From Rhodobacter sp. (lineage in GTDB: Bacteria > Pseudomonadota > Alphaproteobacteria > Rhodobacterales > Rhodobacteraceae), in NCBI GenBank assembly GCA_020250445.1, contig JADCEF010000008.1, positions 36,697 through 100,696 on the forward strand: a stretch of DNA of 64,000 nt, in the 5' to 3' direction. Position numbers and translations under genes: made by a program. Under the pieces are notes generated by a model. That model saw nothing but the letters and a program-made list of their open reading frames with translations. It had not been told where the DNA came from and ran no database searches. Below, in pieces: positions 18,308-27,567 of the stretch (the first letter of the stretch is position 1; each line of letters begins with the position of its first letter).

Positions 18308-20134
18308 ATGACGCTGCCCCTTTCCCGCCCTGTCTTTGATGCCAATGCCGCCTCGGGCGGTCTGGGCAACCTGCCGGACTGGGACCTTTCGGATCTGTAC
18401 CCGGCACCCGACGCGCCCGAGGTTTCGCGCGACATGGCCTGGCTGGGCACGGCCTGCACCGGTTTTGCCGCCCGCTACGAAGGCAAGCTGGCAACGCTGG
18501 ATGCCGCCGCGATGCTGGACTGCGTGAAGGCCTATGAGGCGATCGACATCGTCGCTGGCCGGCTGATGTCCTTTGCCGGGCTGCGCTATTACCAGAACAC
18601 CACGGATAGCGACCGCGCCAAGTTCATGGCCGATACGCAGGACAAGGTGACAGACCACACCACCGCGCTGGTGTTCTTCAGCCTCGAGGTCAACCGCCTG
18701 GACGAAGACCGGCTTGCGCACCTGATGGCCGGGAATGCCGATCTGGCACGCTACAAGCCGGTGTTCGACCGGCTGCGGGCGATGCGGCCCTATCAGCTGT
18801 CGGACGAGCTGGAGAAATTCCTGCACGATCAGTCAACGGTGGGTGCTGCGGCCTGGAACCGGCTGTTTGACGAAACGATGGCCGGACTGATGTTCGATGT
18901 CGCGGCCGAGGCGGAGCCGCTCAACCTGGAAGCCACGCTGAACCTGCTGACCGATGCCGATCGCAGCAGACGCGAGGCGGCGGCGCGGGCGCTGGCCGCC
19001 GTCTTTGACAGGAACATCAAGCTTTTCGCCCGGGTACACAACACTTTGGCCAAGGAAAAGGAGATTTCCGACCGCTGGCGCAAGATGCCGACCCCGCAGA
19101 CGGGGCGGCACCTGTCGAACCATGTCGAGCCGGAGGTGGTCGAGGCCTTGCGCAATGCCGTGGTCGCCGCCTACCCCAGGCTGTCGCACCGCTACTACCG
19201 CTTGAAGGCAAAATGGTTGGGGCTGGACAGGCTGCAGGTGTGGGACCGCAATGCACCGCTGCCCATCGAGGTGCCAAGGACCGTGGACTGGGCCGAGGCG
19301 ACCGACACGGTGCTGGCGGCCTATGGTGCCTTCTCGCCCCGGATGGCCGAACTGGCGCAGCCCTTTTTCACCAGGGGCTGGATCGACGCGGGCGTCAAAC
19401 CCGGCAAGGCCCCCGGTGCCTTCGCCCACCCGACGGTCACGACGGTGCATCCCTATGTGATGCTCAACTACCTGGGCAAGCCGCGCGATGTGATGACGCT
19501 GGCGCATGAGCTGGGTCACGGCGTGCATCAGGTGCTGGCGGCGGGCCAGGGCGAACTTCTGTCCTTCACCCCCCTGACGCTTGCGGAAACTGCCAGCGTC
19601 TTTGGGGAAATGCTGACCTTCCGCAAGCTGCTGGATGCTGCCGGGACCCCTGCCGAACGCAAGACCCTGCTGGCCGGCAAGGTCGAGGACATGATCAACA
19701 CCGTGGTCCGGCAGATTGCGTTCTATGATTTCGAATGCAAGCTGCATGCCGCCCGCCGCGAGGGCGAGCTGACCCCCGATGACATCAACGCGCTGTGGAT
19801 GAGCGTGCAGGCCGAAAGCCTGGGCGATGCCTTCGAATTCATGGACGGCTACGAAACCTTCTGGGCCTATATCCCGCATTTCGTGCATTCACCCTTCTAC
19901 GTCTATGCCTATGCCTTTGGCGACGGGCTGGTGAACGCACTTTATGCCGTCTATGCCGATGGCAAGCCCGGTTTTGAAGAGATGTATTTCGACATGCTGA
20001 AGGCCGGCGGATCAAAGCACCACAAGGACCTTCTGGCACCGTTCGGGCTGGACGCGAGCGACCCGGAATTCTGGGACAGGGGCCTGAGCATGATCGCCGG
20101 TTTCATCGACGAACTTGAAGCGATGGAAGACTGA
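18308..20134 (+). CDS. pepF: M3 family oligoendopeptidase F
   Basis: 608-residue zinc metallopeptidase that degrades short peptides in the cytoplasm. The zinc motif HELGH lies at about residues 400-404 with the downstream glutamate in the TASVFGE region. The C-terminal SPFYVYAYAFGDGLVNALY is typical for PepF. The track start lies inside the ligase gene; ATG at 18308 gives the normal N-terminus (about 600 residues) and is 85 bp after the ligase stop. Transcription ends at a strong hairpin shared with the convergent B12-fold gene. Confidence 0.93.
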   Translation: MTLPLSRPVFDANAASGGLGNLPDWDLSDLYPAPDAPEVSRDMAWLGTACTGFAARYEGKLATLDAAAMLDCVKAYEAIDIVAGRLMSFAGLRYYQNTTDSDRAKFMADTQDKVTDHTTALVFFSLEVNRLDEDRLAHLMAGNADLARYKPVFDRLRAMRPYQLSDELEKFLHDQSTVGAAAWNRLFDETMAGLMFDVAAEAEPLNLEATLNLLTDADRSRREAAARALAAVFDRNIKLFARVHNTLAKEKEISDRWRKMPTPQTGRHLSNHVEPEVVEALRNAVVAAYPRLSHRYYRLKAKWLGLDRLQVWDRNAPLPIEVPRTVDWAEATDTVLAAYGAFSPRMAELAQPFFTRGWIDAGVKPGKAPGAFAHPTVTTVHPYVMLNYLGKPRDVMTLAHELGHGVHQVLAAGQGELLSFTPLTLAETASVFGEMLTFRKLLDAAGTPAERKTLLAGKVEDMINTVVRQIAFYDFECKLHAARREGELTPDDINALWMSVQAESLGDAFEFMDGYETFWAYIPHFVHSPFYVYAYAFGDGLVNALYAVYADGKPGFEEMYFDMLKAGGSKHHKDLLAPFGLDASDPEFWDRGLSMIAGFIDELEAMED

Positions 20135-20145
20135 GCACGCCACAG

Positions 20146-20173
20146 CCGGGCCACCCCGCATGGGGTGGCCCGG
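20146..20173. terminator. Strong hairpin between pepF and the B12-fold gene
   Basis: A perfect 12-bp stem (CCGGGCCACCCC paired with GGGGTGGCCCGG) around a GCAT loop lies between convergent genes. There is no T tract on either side, so it may act as a rho-assisted or RNA-stabilising hairpin instead of a classical terminator. Confidence 0.65.
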
Positions 20174-20179
20174 CCCCGT

Positions 20180-21022
20180 TCAGTTCGTCATCCGCCCCGG
20201 GGCCCGGGCAGTCTCAAGATGGTTCACCATCTGGGACAGCGCCGCTTCTGCATCCCCTGCCACCCCGTCGGCATCGACCAGTGTCAGGATGTCCGGCACC
20301 AGGTCGATGATCTTGCCGCTGACCATGATCCATGCGGCGGGGCTGGTGATGCGAAGCGCCACGATCAGGCGCGCCAGCGGAAACACCATCCGTTCGCTGC
20401 CCGCAGAGACGCCGATGATCGGATAGGCAACCCCTTCGGCTGCAGAAAGCAGTTCGTGATGCGCAAGGCCCGTGCACAGATCGATCTGCCAGCCACGCCG
20501 CCGGAAGAAATCTGCAGCCATTGTCACGCCCAGCGTATGGGTTTCGCCCGGAGTGGCGGCGAACATCGCGCGCGCCGCGCCGGCGTTGGGGTATTGATCC
20601 GAGGCGAAGGCCTGCCGCAGGCCGCGCATGATGGCATAAATCCGGCCCGCTGCGACGGTCATCTGGGCCGATGTCGTGCGGTCTTCGTCCCAGCGTTCGC
20701 CCAGCCTGCGCGCCGACGCGGCCAGATAACCAAGATAGACCATGTCAATCGACATGCCGCCAAGGCGCGCGTCCAGCACCAGGTCTGCCGCCGCCTCTTC
20801 CCGGGGGGAAACAAGCGCATCACACAGCGCCTCAATGTCAGCATCGGGAGGCAGCCGTTCGACCGCCGCGCTGCCCCTGCGTTCCAGCCGGGTGATCACC
20901 TCTGCCGCCAGGGCGTGCACTGCCGTATCGGGCATGAAACCGGCGCGCTTCGTGAAAAGGCCACGCGCCTTGTCGAAAGCTTCCCTGTCTAGGCCGCCAT
21001 CACCTTGGGGCTTGCGAGGCAT
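20180..21022 (-). CDS. B12-binding-fold regulatory protein, PpaA/AerR-like
   Basis: 280 residues. A helical N-terminal half is followed by a Rossmann-like B12-binding domain (HTLGVTMAADFFRRRGWQIDL, then GVSAGSERM). The strict DxHxxG cobalamin ligand motif is not present where expected (it reads DLCTG), although HHELL follows. This resembles the AerR/PpaA regulators and the haem-binding SCHIC variants of Rhodobacteraceae more than B12 enzymes. An upstream TGT-N12-ACA palindrome of the PpsR/CrtJ type supports a light/redox role. No photosynthesis genes are in the window, so the assignment is inference. Confidence 0.7.
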   Translation of the reverse strand: MPRKPQGDGGLDREAFDKARGLFTKRAGFMPDTAVHALAAEVITRLERRGSAAVERLPPDADIEALCDALVSPREEAAADLVLDARLGGMSIDMVYLGYLAASARRLGERWDEDRTTSAQMTVAAGRIYAIMRGLRQAFASDQYPNAGAARAMFAATPGETHTLGVTMAADFFRRRGWQIDLCTGLAHHELLSAAEGVAYPIIGVSAGSERMVFPLARLIVALRITSPAAWIMVSGKIIDLVPDILTLVDADGVAGDAEAALSQMVNHLETARAPGRMTN

Positions 21023-21152
21023 GTCATCCTGCTTTCAGGGGGAGGCGTTGCGCAAAGGATTCCGCCCCAGGTGTGCTGCCTGCCTGCGAGCGAACGCCGT
21101 TTCCCGGTGGCTTCCTTTCGTGCTCCCCCCGATCACCTTAGCAAACAATCTC

Positions 21153-21170
21153 TGTCAATCAAGCCTGACA
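21153..21170. promoter_or_regulatory. TGTCA-N8-TGACA palindrome upstream of the B12-fold gene
   Basis: The 18-bp sequence is a perfect 5-bp-armed inverted repeat that fits TGT-N12-ACA, the consensus of the PpsR/CrtJ repressor. It lies 131 bp upstream of the start codon at 21022. On the gene's strand the right arm contains TTGACA, a perfect -35 box, so a bound repressor would occlude the promoter. No strong -10 was found at 16-18 bp. Confidence 0.45.
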
Positions 21171-21333
21171 GTTCCTGCGGGCGTTTTGCAAAATTTGCAA
21201 GCGATTGGGGATCGTTGCGCCGGAATGCATCGGGGTCATCCGTCTGACCGCGCAGGCTGGCCTCCGGCGCGGTCACGAATTTGAGAGAATCCCCCGGCGC
21301 ATCCCGCGCAAGGATTCTTTCAAAAGGGCGCGA

Positions 21334-22326
21334 TCAGATCGGCTGCGCCACCGCAAAGACCCGGTCGATCATGGCCTGGCTGGCCCTGGCCTGTTCCAGC
21401 GGCCAGGCATAGGGGGCACCGGTCAGGGCGCTGCGGCAGAAGGCTTCGACCTGAAGCTTGTAGTGGCGGGCATCGGGGAACCTTTCCACCGTGACCGACA
21501 GACCGGGCCGGTGCAGTTCCACCCGCGCCTCGCCAAAGACATTGGCGTTATAGGGGGCGGTCAGGCGGATCAGACCGGTTTCGCCCTGAAACACAATCTC
21601 CTGCCGGGGGAACAGCCGCATCGAGGTGATCGAGGAATAGGTGAACGGCCCCGCAGGCCCGTCGAACCGGCCGGTGACCTGGGCATAGACATCCACCCCG
21701 TTTTCAAACCGGATGCGCGATTGCAGGCTGTCCAGCTCCGGCTCTGCCCCGGTGACGAAACGGGCCGAGCCAAAGGTATAGACCCCGATATCAGGCAGGC
21801 TGCCCCCGCCGGTTTCGGGGCGGTTGCGGATGTTGGTCGTGTCTTTGCGGTTGTCATAGGTGAAGGCGACATCGACATGTTCGATGCGCCCGATCGCGCC
21901 GTCCTGCACCAGTTGCCTGGCACGCAGGAACTGCGGATGATGCACGATCATGAAGGCTTCGGCGGCCATCAGGCCGGTCCGGTCACGCAACGCGATCAGA
22001 TCATCAATCTCTGCCGCCGCCATGGCGATGGGCTTTTCGGTCAGCACATGCTTGCCGGCCAGCAGGGCCTTTTTCGTCCATTCGACATGCAGGGTATTGG
22101 GCAGGGGAATGTAGACGGCATCAATGGCAGGGTCCGCCAGCAGCGCGTCATAGCTGGAATGAACGCGCAGCGACGGGCAGAACGCCTGGAACCGCAGCGC
22201 CTTTTCCGGGTGCGGGGTTGCAAGGGCGGCAAGCTCCGCCCCTTCCGCCGCATGAATGGCCGGGGCCATCTGTTCCCAGGCGAAATTCGATGCCCCCAGC
22301 ACACCCCAGCGCAGAACCTTGACCAT
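21334..22326 (-). CDS. Gfo/Idh/MocA family oxidoreductase
   Basis: 330-residue NAD(P)-dependent dehydrogenase. The N-terminal Rossmann fold shows WGVLGASNFAWEQMAPAI and the family signature EKPIA (residues ~97-101). A C-terminal GFO/IDH substrate domain follows, with the GGGSLPDIGVYT segment carrying the probable catalytic residues. Substrate is probably a sugar or inositol-like polyol but cannot be read from sequence. It lies between the B12-fold gene and rpoH, all on the minus strand, with gaps of 150-310 bp, so it is likely monocistronic. Confidence 0.9.
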   Translation of the reverse strand: MVKVLRWGVLGASNFAWEQMAPAIHAAEGAELAALATPHPEKALRFQAFCPSLRVHSSYDALLADPAIDAVYIPLPNTLHVEWTKKALLAGKHVLTEKPIAMAAAEIDDLIALRDRTGLMAAEAFMIVHHPQFLRARQLVQDGAIGRIEHVDVAFTYDNRKDTTNIRNRPETGGGSLPDIGVYTFGSARFVTGAEPELDSLQSRIRFENGVDVYAQVTGRFDGPAGPFTYSSITSMRLFPRQEIVFQGETGLIRLTAPYNANVFGEARVELHRPGLSVTVERFPDARHYKLQVEAFCRSALTGAPYAWPLEQARASQAMIDRVFAVAQPI

Positions 22327-22411
22327 GATCCTGTCCTTCCCCGTTGTTCTGACGGGGCAAGGCTATCGCAGGGCCGGGGCAGGGGAAACGCAAAAAACAG
22401 GGCCGTGCGGG

Positions 22412-22443
22412 GCAAAAAAGAACCCCGCCGGGCGGGCGGGGTC
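22412..22443 (-). terminator. Intrinsic terminator of rpoH
   Basis: Read on the minus strand, an 8-bp GC-rich stem (ACCCCGCC/GGCGGGGT) with a 5-nt loop is followed by TCTTTTTTG. It lies 35-65 bp after the rpoH stop codon. Confidence 0.85.
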
Positions 22444-22476
22444 CTGGCGACAGGCGGATTGCGGGATGCGCCGCTG

Positions 22477-23373
22477 TCAGGCGGGAATGAGCATCCCCTT
22501 GCCGCGCGCCAGTTCGCGCATGCGCGATTGCAGCTTTTCAAAGGCGCGCACCTCGATCTGGCGGATGCGTTCCCGGCTGACGCCGTAGCTTTCCGACAGT
22601 TCCTCCAGCGTTACCGGCTGATCTGACAGGCGGCGCTGCACCAGAATGTCCTTTTCGCGGTCATTCAGCGCTTCCATCGCGGTCATCAGCAACTCGCGCC
22701 GCGCGTCAAGCTCATCGCGCGCCTCGTAATCTGCGGCCTGGTCGGCTTCGGTGTCTTCCAGCCAGTCCTGCCACTGGGTCACCGAATCGCCGTCCGACCC
22801 CACCGTCGCGTTAAGCGAGGCATCGCCACCCGACAGGCGGCGGTTCATATCCACCACCTCATCCTCGGTCACGTTCAGGTCGCGGGCAATCTGGGCCACA
22901 TTTTCGGGGCGCAGGTCGCCTTCTTCCAGTGCGCCCAGCTTTGCCTTGGCCTTGCGCAGGTTGAAGAACAGCTTTTTTTGCGCGCTGGTGGTGCCCAGCT
23001 TGACCAGGCTCCAGGACCGCAGGATGTATTCCTGGATGCTGGCGCGGATCCACCACATCGCATAGGTCGCAAGGCGAAAGCCCTTTTCGGGGTCAAACCG
23101 CTTCACCGCCTGCATCAGGCCCACGTTGGCTTCGGAAATCACCTCGGCCTGGGGCAGGCCGTAACCGCGATAGCCCATGGCGATCTTGGCCGCCAGACGC
23201 AGGTGCGAGGTGACCATCTTGTGCGCCGCCGCCGTATCCTGATGGTCGACCCAGCGCTTGGCCAGCATGTATTCCTCTTCCGGTTCCAGCAGAGGAAACT
23301 TGCGGATTTCCTGCATGTAGCGGTTCAACCCCTGCTCGGGGCTTGGTGCGGGAAGATTGGCATAGGTGCTCAT
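22477..23373 (-). CDS. rpoH: RNA polymerase heat-shock sigma factor RpoH (sigma-32)
   Basis: 298 residues. Sigma regions 2 and 4 are both present. The RpoH box QKKLFFNLR at residues 132-140 identifies the sigma-32 family. Region 2 includes [22 protein letters not shown] and region 4.2 is [23 protein letters not shown]. It directs transcription of chaperone and protease genes; degP and hflKC in this window are plausible members of such a stress response. Rhodobacteraceae often carry two rpoH genes; which one this is cannot be decided here. Confidence 0.96.
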   Translation of the reverse strand: MSTYANLPAPSPEQGLNRYMQEIRKFPLLEPEEEYMLAKRWVDHQDTAAAHKMVTSHLRLAAKIAMGYRGYGLPQAEVISEANVGLMQAVKRFDPEKGFRLATYAMWWIRASIQEYILRSWSLVKLGTTSAQKKLFFNLRKAKAKLGALEEGDLRPENVAQIARDLNVTEDEVVDMNRRLSGGDASLNATVGSDGDSVTQWQDWLEDTEADQAADYEARDELDARRELLMTAMEALNDREKDILVQRRLSDQPVTLEELSESYGVSRERIRQIEVRAFEKLQSRMRELARGKGMLIPA

Positions 23374-23420
23374 GTAAGACCCTCCTGGCCCGCCACGGTC
23401 AGTGCCGCAGCGGAACCCGC

Positions 23421-23450
23421 AATTTATGTCCCTGCCGTCTGGCGTTCAAG
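23421..23450 (-). promoter_or_regulatory. Candidate promoter of rpoH with a sigma-32-like -35
   Basis: On the minus strand CTTGAAC is followed, at 17-bp spacing from TTGAAC, by TAAATT, about 50 bp before the rpoH start. CTTGAA is also the -35 core of heat-shock sigma factors, so autoregulation is possible. A second AT-rich block (GCATAAAT) lies further upstream. Confidence 0.4.
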
Positions 23451-23532
23451 ACCATTCTGAACTGAACGGTTCATTTATGCTACGCGCCGCCGCCGCCGGG
23501 CGAAAGCGGATGTCACCCGGCTCACGCGAATG

Positions 23533-24570
23533 TCACGGGATGCGAAGCTGCGCGATCAAATCCGCCATATCTGGCGGCAGGGCCGAGGTGAATTCCAGCA
23601 TCTCGCCGGTCACCGGATGCCTGAACCCCAGTGTGGCGGCATGCAGGGCCTGGCGGGGAAAGGCGTTGGCGGCCCCGGCCCCGGTGGCCTTGCCCCCCAG
23701 CCGCCGCCGCCCGCCATAGGTCTGGTCCCCCAGCAGTGCATGGCCGACATGCGCCATATGGACCCGGATCTGATGGGTGCGGCCCGTCTCCAGCCAGCAT
23801 TCCACCAGCGCCGCCGCCGGGGGCGTGCCAAAGGCCTGCACCACCCGGACCCGCGTCACCGCATGCCGCCCGCCTTCGGCCCGCACAGCCTGCCGCTGGC
23901 GGTCGGTGCGGTGGCGCGCCAGCTGCGTGGCGATGCGCAGGATGCCCCCGGCCTCAAAGCTGACCCCGCCGATCCCCCGCAGGCGCGGGTCAGAGGCGTC
24001 GGGCACGCCGTGGACGATGGCCAGGTAGCGGCGGTTGACGCTGTGCGCTTCGAACTGCGCGGCCAGCCCGTGATGGGCGCGGTCCGACTTGGCGACGACC
24101 AGAAGGCCCGAGGTATCCTTGTCGATCCGGTGGACGATGCCGGGGCGCTTTTCGCCGCCCACGCCCGATAGGTTGCCGCCGAAATGGTGCAGCAGCGCGT
24201 TGACCAGCGTACCCGAATACGACCCCGGCGCAGGGTGGACCACCATGCCCACGGGCTTGTCCACCACGATCAGGTCGGCATCTTCCCACAGGACGGTCAG
24301 GGGGATGTCTTCGGCGATGGTCGCGCTGTCTTCCGCACCGGCCACCAAAACATCCAGCACGTCGCCTGCCGCCACCCGCGCCTTGGGGTCCGTCACGACC
24401 GCCCCGTTCAGCGTCACCGCCCCGTCGGCGATCAGCCGCGCCAGCCGAGAGCGCGACAACGCCGCCTCCTCTGGCACGTCGCGGGCAAGCGCCTTATCAA
24501 GGCGTTCGGGGGGGGCCGTGCCGATGGTCACGGAAACGGTGCGGCCCGGCGGATTGGAAGGATGGCCCAT
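23533..24570 (-). CDS. rluD: RluD family 23S rRNA pseudouridine synthase
   Basis: About 345 residues. An S4 domain (ERLDKALARDVPEEAALSRSRLARLIADGAVTLNG) is followed by the RluA/RluD catalytic domain. The catalytic Asp lies in GIVHRIDKDTSGLLVVAKSD, and ETGRTHQIRVHMAHVGH is the second hallmark. The 604-aa track ORF runs too far. ATG at 24570 has GGAG 8 nt upstream; GTG at 24531 is the alternative and would remove the overlap with the divergent gene. It lies upstream of rpoH on the same strand, 160 bp apart. Confidence 0.92.
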   Translation of the reverse strand: MGHPSNPPGRTVSVTIGTAPPERLDKALARDVPEEAALSRSRLARLIADGAVTLNGAVVTDPKARVAAGDVLDVLVAGAEDSATIAEDIPLTVLWEDADLIVVDKPVGMVVHPAPGSYSGTLVNALLHHFGGNLSGVGGEKRPGIVHRIDKDTSGLLVVAKSDRAHHGLAAQFEAHSVNRRYLAIVHGVPDASDPRLRGIGGVSFEAGGILRIATQLARHRTDRQRQAVRAEGGRHAVTRVRVVQAFGTPPAAALVECWLETGRTHQIRVHMAHVGHALLGDQTYGGRRRLGGKATGAGAANAFPRQALHAATLGFRHPVTGEMLEFTSALPPDMADLIAQLRIP

Positions 24571-24883
24571 GAACTCGGCTCCGGCACCGGAAGGGCTTCC
24601 GCCCGGCCTGCGGTTTCTGAAATTCCTCGTGATCGTCCTGACGCTGACGATGATTGTCGGGGTCATAACCATCGTCTGGGTGATTGTCACCCGGATGCCG
24701 CAGGCAATGCAGCGGCCGGCTGACCTGCCCGACAGCATCACCCTGCCGGACGGCACCCGCGCCACGGCCTTCACCCAGGGGTCTGACTGGTATGCGGTCG
24801 TGACCGCCGACGATCGGATCCTGATCTTTGACCGGGCGACGGGCGCCTTGCGCCAGACGGTGACATTGCGGGGCGGGACCTGA
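24569..24883 (+). CDS. DUF6476 family small membrane protein
   Basis: 104 residues. One transmembrane helix near the N-terminus (FLKFLVIVLTLTMIVGVITIVWVIVTRM) is followed by a soluble domain with LPDSITLPDGTRATAFTQG and DRILIFDRATGALRQTV. This small family is common beside rluD in Rhodobacteraceae and has no known function. The track gives a much longer ORF; ATG at 24569 has GGAAGG 7 nt upstream. Its ATG overlaps the rluD ATG on the other strand, within the palindrome CATG. Confidence 0.85.
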   Translation: MNSAPAPEGLPPGLRFLKFLVIVLTLTMIVGVITIVWVIVTRMPQAMQRPADLPDSITLPDGTRATAFTQGSDWYAVVTADDRILIFDRATGALRQTVTLRGGT

Positions 24884-24973
24884 CAGAAGGCCTGTTTCCG
24901 ACCCGCAGGGGGCGGGAACGGTGGCGCGTGGGCACCCGGCCCGCCGCAGCATGGCAGCGCAAAGGCGGAGAGG

Positions 24974-26422
24974 ATGATGACCCAGGGATACGGCGCGGAT
25001 GCCACCGAAACGGCCCGGAACATTGCGCGCGGGGATGTGTCGCCCGAAGAACTGCTGGATGCGGCCCTGGCGGCGGTTGACCGGATCAACCCGGTCCTGA
25101 ACGCCGTTGTGCTGGTCCAGGAAGGTGCGGCGCGCAAAGCCATTGCCGAAGGTCTGCCGCGCGGGCCGTTCCGGGGCGTGCCGTTCCTGATCAAGGATCT
25201 GGGTTGCGAGGCGGTCGATTTCCCGTCGCACAACGGCTCGCGCCTGTTGGCCAATACCCGGTACCGGCGCGATTCGGCGATTTTCCAGCGGATGCGGGCC
25301 ACGGGCGTTGTCACCTTCGGACGCACCACATCGCCCGAAGGCGGCATCGGGCCTGCGACCGAAGCCGCCGTTTACGGCGGCCCCACCCGCAACCCGTGGA
25401 ACCCGGACCATACCTCGGGCGGGTCGTCCGGCGGGGCCGGGGCGGCGGTGGCGGCCGGGATCGTGCCCTTTGCGCATGGCTCGGACGGCGGCGGGTCGGT
25501 GCGCATTCCGGCCTCGTCCTGCGGTCTGTTCGGGTTCAAGCCCACCCGTGCCCGCCTGCCGGACGGCCCCTATGCGGGCGAAGGCTGGGCGGGAATGGCG
25601 ATCGACGGGTTCCTCACCCGGTCGGTGCGCGATACTGCCATCATGCTGGATGCCTGCGAAGGGGCCGATCCGGGGGCACCCTATTGCGCGCCGCCATTGC
25701 TGCGCGGCCATGCCGATGCCATCAGCCGCCCCCCGCGCCGCCTGCGCGTGGCCCTGTGCGATACGACGCTGACCGCGGAGCCCATTCACGCGGACTGCAG
25801 GGCGGCGGTCCATCAGGCCGCCCGGCTGCTGTCGGATCTGGGGCACCATGTGGAACCGGCCCGCCCGATGGCGGACGTCGCCCGCATGATGCGCGCCTGG
25901 ACCGACATCGTCGCCTGCGGCACGGCGCTGGGCATTCATTCGGCGCTGCGCGGGCGCGCCCTGGAGGCGGGGGAAGTCGAAGGCGTCGGGCGCGGGGCCA
26001 TTGCCCATGCCGCCACGCTGCCGGGGGAACGCTATCTGCAGGCAGTGGGTGAAATCCACGCCTTCGGCCGGGAAATGGCAGCCTTCTTTGACCCCGAAAC
26101 GGGGCCGCCCCGGGATATCCTGCTGACGGCGACCCTGGCCGAGCCGCCCGCGAAAGTGGGGCGGTTTTCCCATGTGACCGAAGATTACGTCGCCTTCCGC
26201 ACCGGCCCGGACGGGGTGTTCGCCTATTCGCCCTTCTGCGCGGCCTTCAACGCCTCGGGCCAGCCGGCCGCGTCGCTGCCGCTGCACAGAACGGCAGAGG
26301 GGCTGCCTGTCGGGGTGCATCTGGCCACCCGGTTCGGGGCGGATGAAGAACTGATCGCGCTCTGCGCCGAGATCGAGGCCGCCCGCCCCTGGATCGGGCT
26401 GCGCCCCGCGATCCACGCCTGA
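24974..26422 (+). CDS. Amidase signature family enzyme (first of two)
   Basis: 482 residues. The amidase signature Ser-cisSer-Lys machinery is visible. The catalytic lysine lies in PFLIKDL near residue 75, and the Gly/Ser-rich region [16 protein letters not shown] is followed by [13 protein letters not shown], where the nucleophilic serine lies. Hydrolyses an amide bond in an unknown small substrate. Its position directly upstream of a polyamine-type ABC transporter, with a second amidase at the other end, suggests the imported compound is an amide, perhaps an acylated amine. Two ATGs are adjacent at the start. Confidence 0.92.
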   Translation: MMTQGYGADATETARNIARGDVSPEELLDAALAAVDRINPVLNAVVLVQEGAARKAIAEGLPRGPFRGVPFLIKDLGCEAVDFPSHNGSRLLANTRYRRDSAIFQRMRATGVVTFGRTTSPEGGIGPATEAAVYGGPTRNPWNPDHTSGGSSGGAGAAVAAGIVPFAHGSDGGGSVRIPASSCGLFGFKPTRARLPDGPYAGEGWAGMAIDGFLTRSVRDTAIMLDACEGADPGAPYCAPPLLRGHADAISRPPRRLRVALCDTTLTAEPIHADCRAAVHQAARLLSDLGHHVEPARPMADVARMMRAWTDIVACGTALGIHSALRGRALEAGEVEGVGRGAIAHAATLPGERYLQAVGEIHAFGREMAAFFDPETGPPRDILLTATLAEPPAKVGRFSHVTEDYVAFRTGPDGVFAYSPFCAAFNASGQPAASLPLHRTAEGLPVGVHLATRFGADEELIALCAEIEAARPWIGLRPAIHA

Positions 26423-26494
26423 GCGCGTGACAGGGGCTTGCATTTGCCAAACGCTGCCCCTTACGATCCGGGCAGGGCAGCGGGGGGTTGGCTT

Positions 26495-27565
26495 GTGAGC
26501 AAAGACGTCGCGGTGGAAGTCCGCAACGCTGTAAAGGCCTTTGGCCAGGGCGACAGCGCCGTGCGGGCGCTTGACGACGTGTCGGTGGACATCCGCAAAG
26601 GCGAATTCTTTACCCTTCTGGGGCCTTCGGGCTGCGGCAAGACGACGTTGCTGCGTCTGATCGCCGGATTCGAGACGCCCTCCTCCGGGCAAATCCTGCT
26701 GGATGGCAAGGACATTACCCGCGATCCGCCAAACCGCCGCCCCGTCAATACCGTGTTCCAAAGCTATGCCCTGTTCCCGCATCTGACGGTGGCGCAGAAC
26801 ATCGGTTTCGGGCTTGAGATGCAGGGTCGCCCCAAAGCCGAAATCGCGGCCGTTACCGCAAACATGCTGGCGCTGGTGCAGCTTGGACCGATGGCGCAGC
26901 GCAAGACCAGCCAGTTGTCGGGCGGCCAGCAACAGCGTGTCGCGCTGGCCCGCGCGCTGGCACCCCGGCCCAAGGTTCTGCTGCTGGACGAGCCGCTGTC
27001 GGCGCTGGACCTGAAGCTGCGCAAGGAAATGCAGATCGAACTCAAGCGGTTGCAGCTTGAGACCGGGATCACCTTCATCTTCGTGACCCATGATCAGGAA
27101 GAAGCCCTGACGATGAGCGACCGCATCGGAGTGATGAGCGCGGGCAGGATCCGGCAGATCGGGACGCCGCGTGACATCTATACAAGGCCCGTGAACCGGT
27201 TCGTCGCCTCGTTCATCGGAGAGTCGAACTTTCTGTCCGGCGCGGTCGAAACCGGCGGCGTGCGCCTGTCCTGCGGTGATCTGGTGGAAGCGGCGGGAAC
27301 CGAAGGCCGGTCAGGCAAGGTGACGCTGGCCGTGCGCCCCGAACAGGTGCGGCTGACGCGGGCGGGTGAACCGGGGGCCCTGCCCGCAACCATCACGGAC
27401 TGGGTCTATTTCGGCACCGATACCCATTGCCATCTTGCCCTTTCGGACGGGACAGAGGTTGTTGCCCGGCTGCAAAGCCCGGCCACCGGTGATGCCGGGC
27501 TGGAAAAGGGCAAGGCGGTGGCGCTGCGATTTGCCCCCGGGGCGGCGCAGGTTCTGGGGGATTGA
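26495..27565 (+). CDS. potA: Polyamine-type ABC transporter ATP-binding protein
   Basis: 356 residues with GTG start at 26495 and GGGGGG about 7 nt upstream; the track start (TTG at 26438) adds unrelated sequence. Walker [10 protein letters not shown] is at residues 43-51, the Q-loop in [13 protein letters not shown], the signature [15 protein letters not shown], and Walker [15 protein letters not shown]-terminal TOBE regulatory domain follows. The whole matches the PotA/FbpC group. Its stop lies 2 bp before the first permease ATG. Confidence 0.93.
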   Translation: MSKDVAVEVRNAVKAFGQGDSAVRALDDVSVDIRKGEFFTLLGPSGCGKTTLLRLIAGFETPSSGQILLDGKDITRDPPNRRPVNTVFQSYALFPHLTVAQNIGFGLEMQGRPKAEIAAVTANMLALVQLGPMAQRKTSQLSGGQQQRVALARALAPRPKVLLLDEPLSALDLKLRKEMQIELKRLQLETGITFIFVTHDQEEALTMSDRIGVMSAGRIRQIGTPRDIYTRPVNRFVASFIGESNFLSGAVETGGVRLSCGDLVEAAGTEGRSGKVTLAVRPEQVRLTRAGEPGALPATITDWVYFGTDTHCHLALSDGTEVVARLQSPATGDAGLEKGKAVALRFAPGAAQVLGD

Positions 27566-27567
27566 CC

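Noticed and set aside
24571-25347. N-terminal extension of the 604-aa rluD ORF
   Set aside because: Antisense to DUF6476 and the first amidase; RluD proteins are about 320-350 residues.
24497-27091. 864-codon minus-strand ORF across the amidase and ABC ATPase genes
   Set aside because: It is a GC-driven shadow of two clear plus-strand genes.
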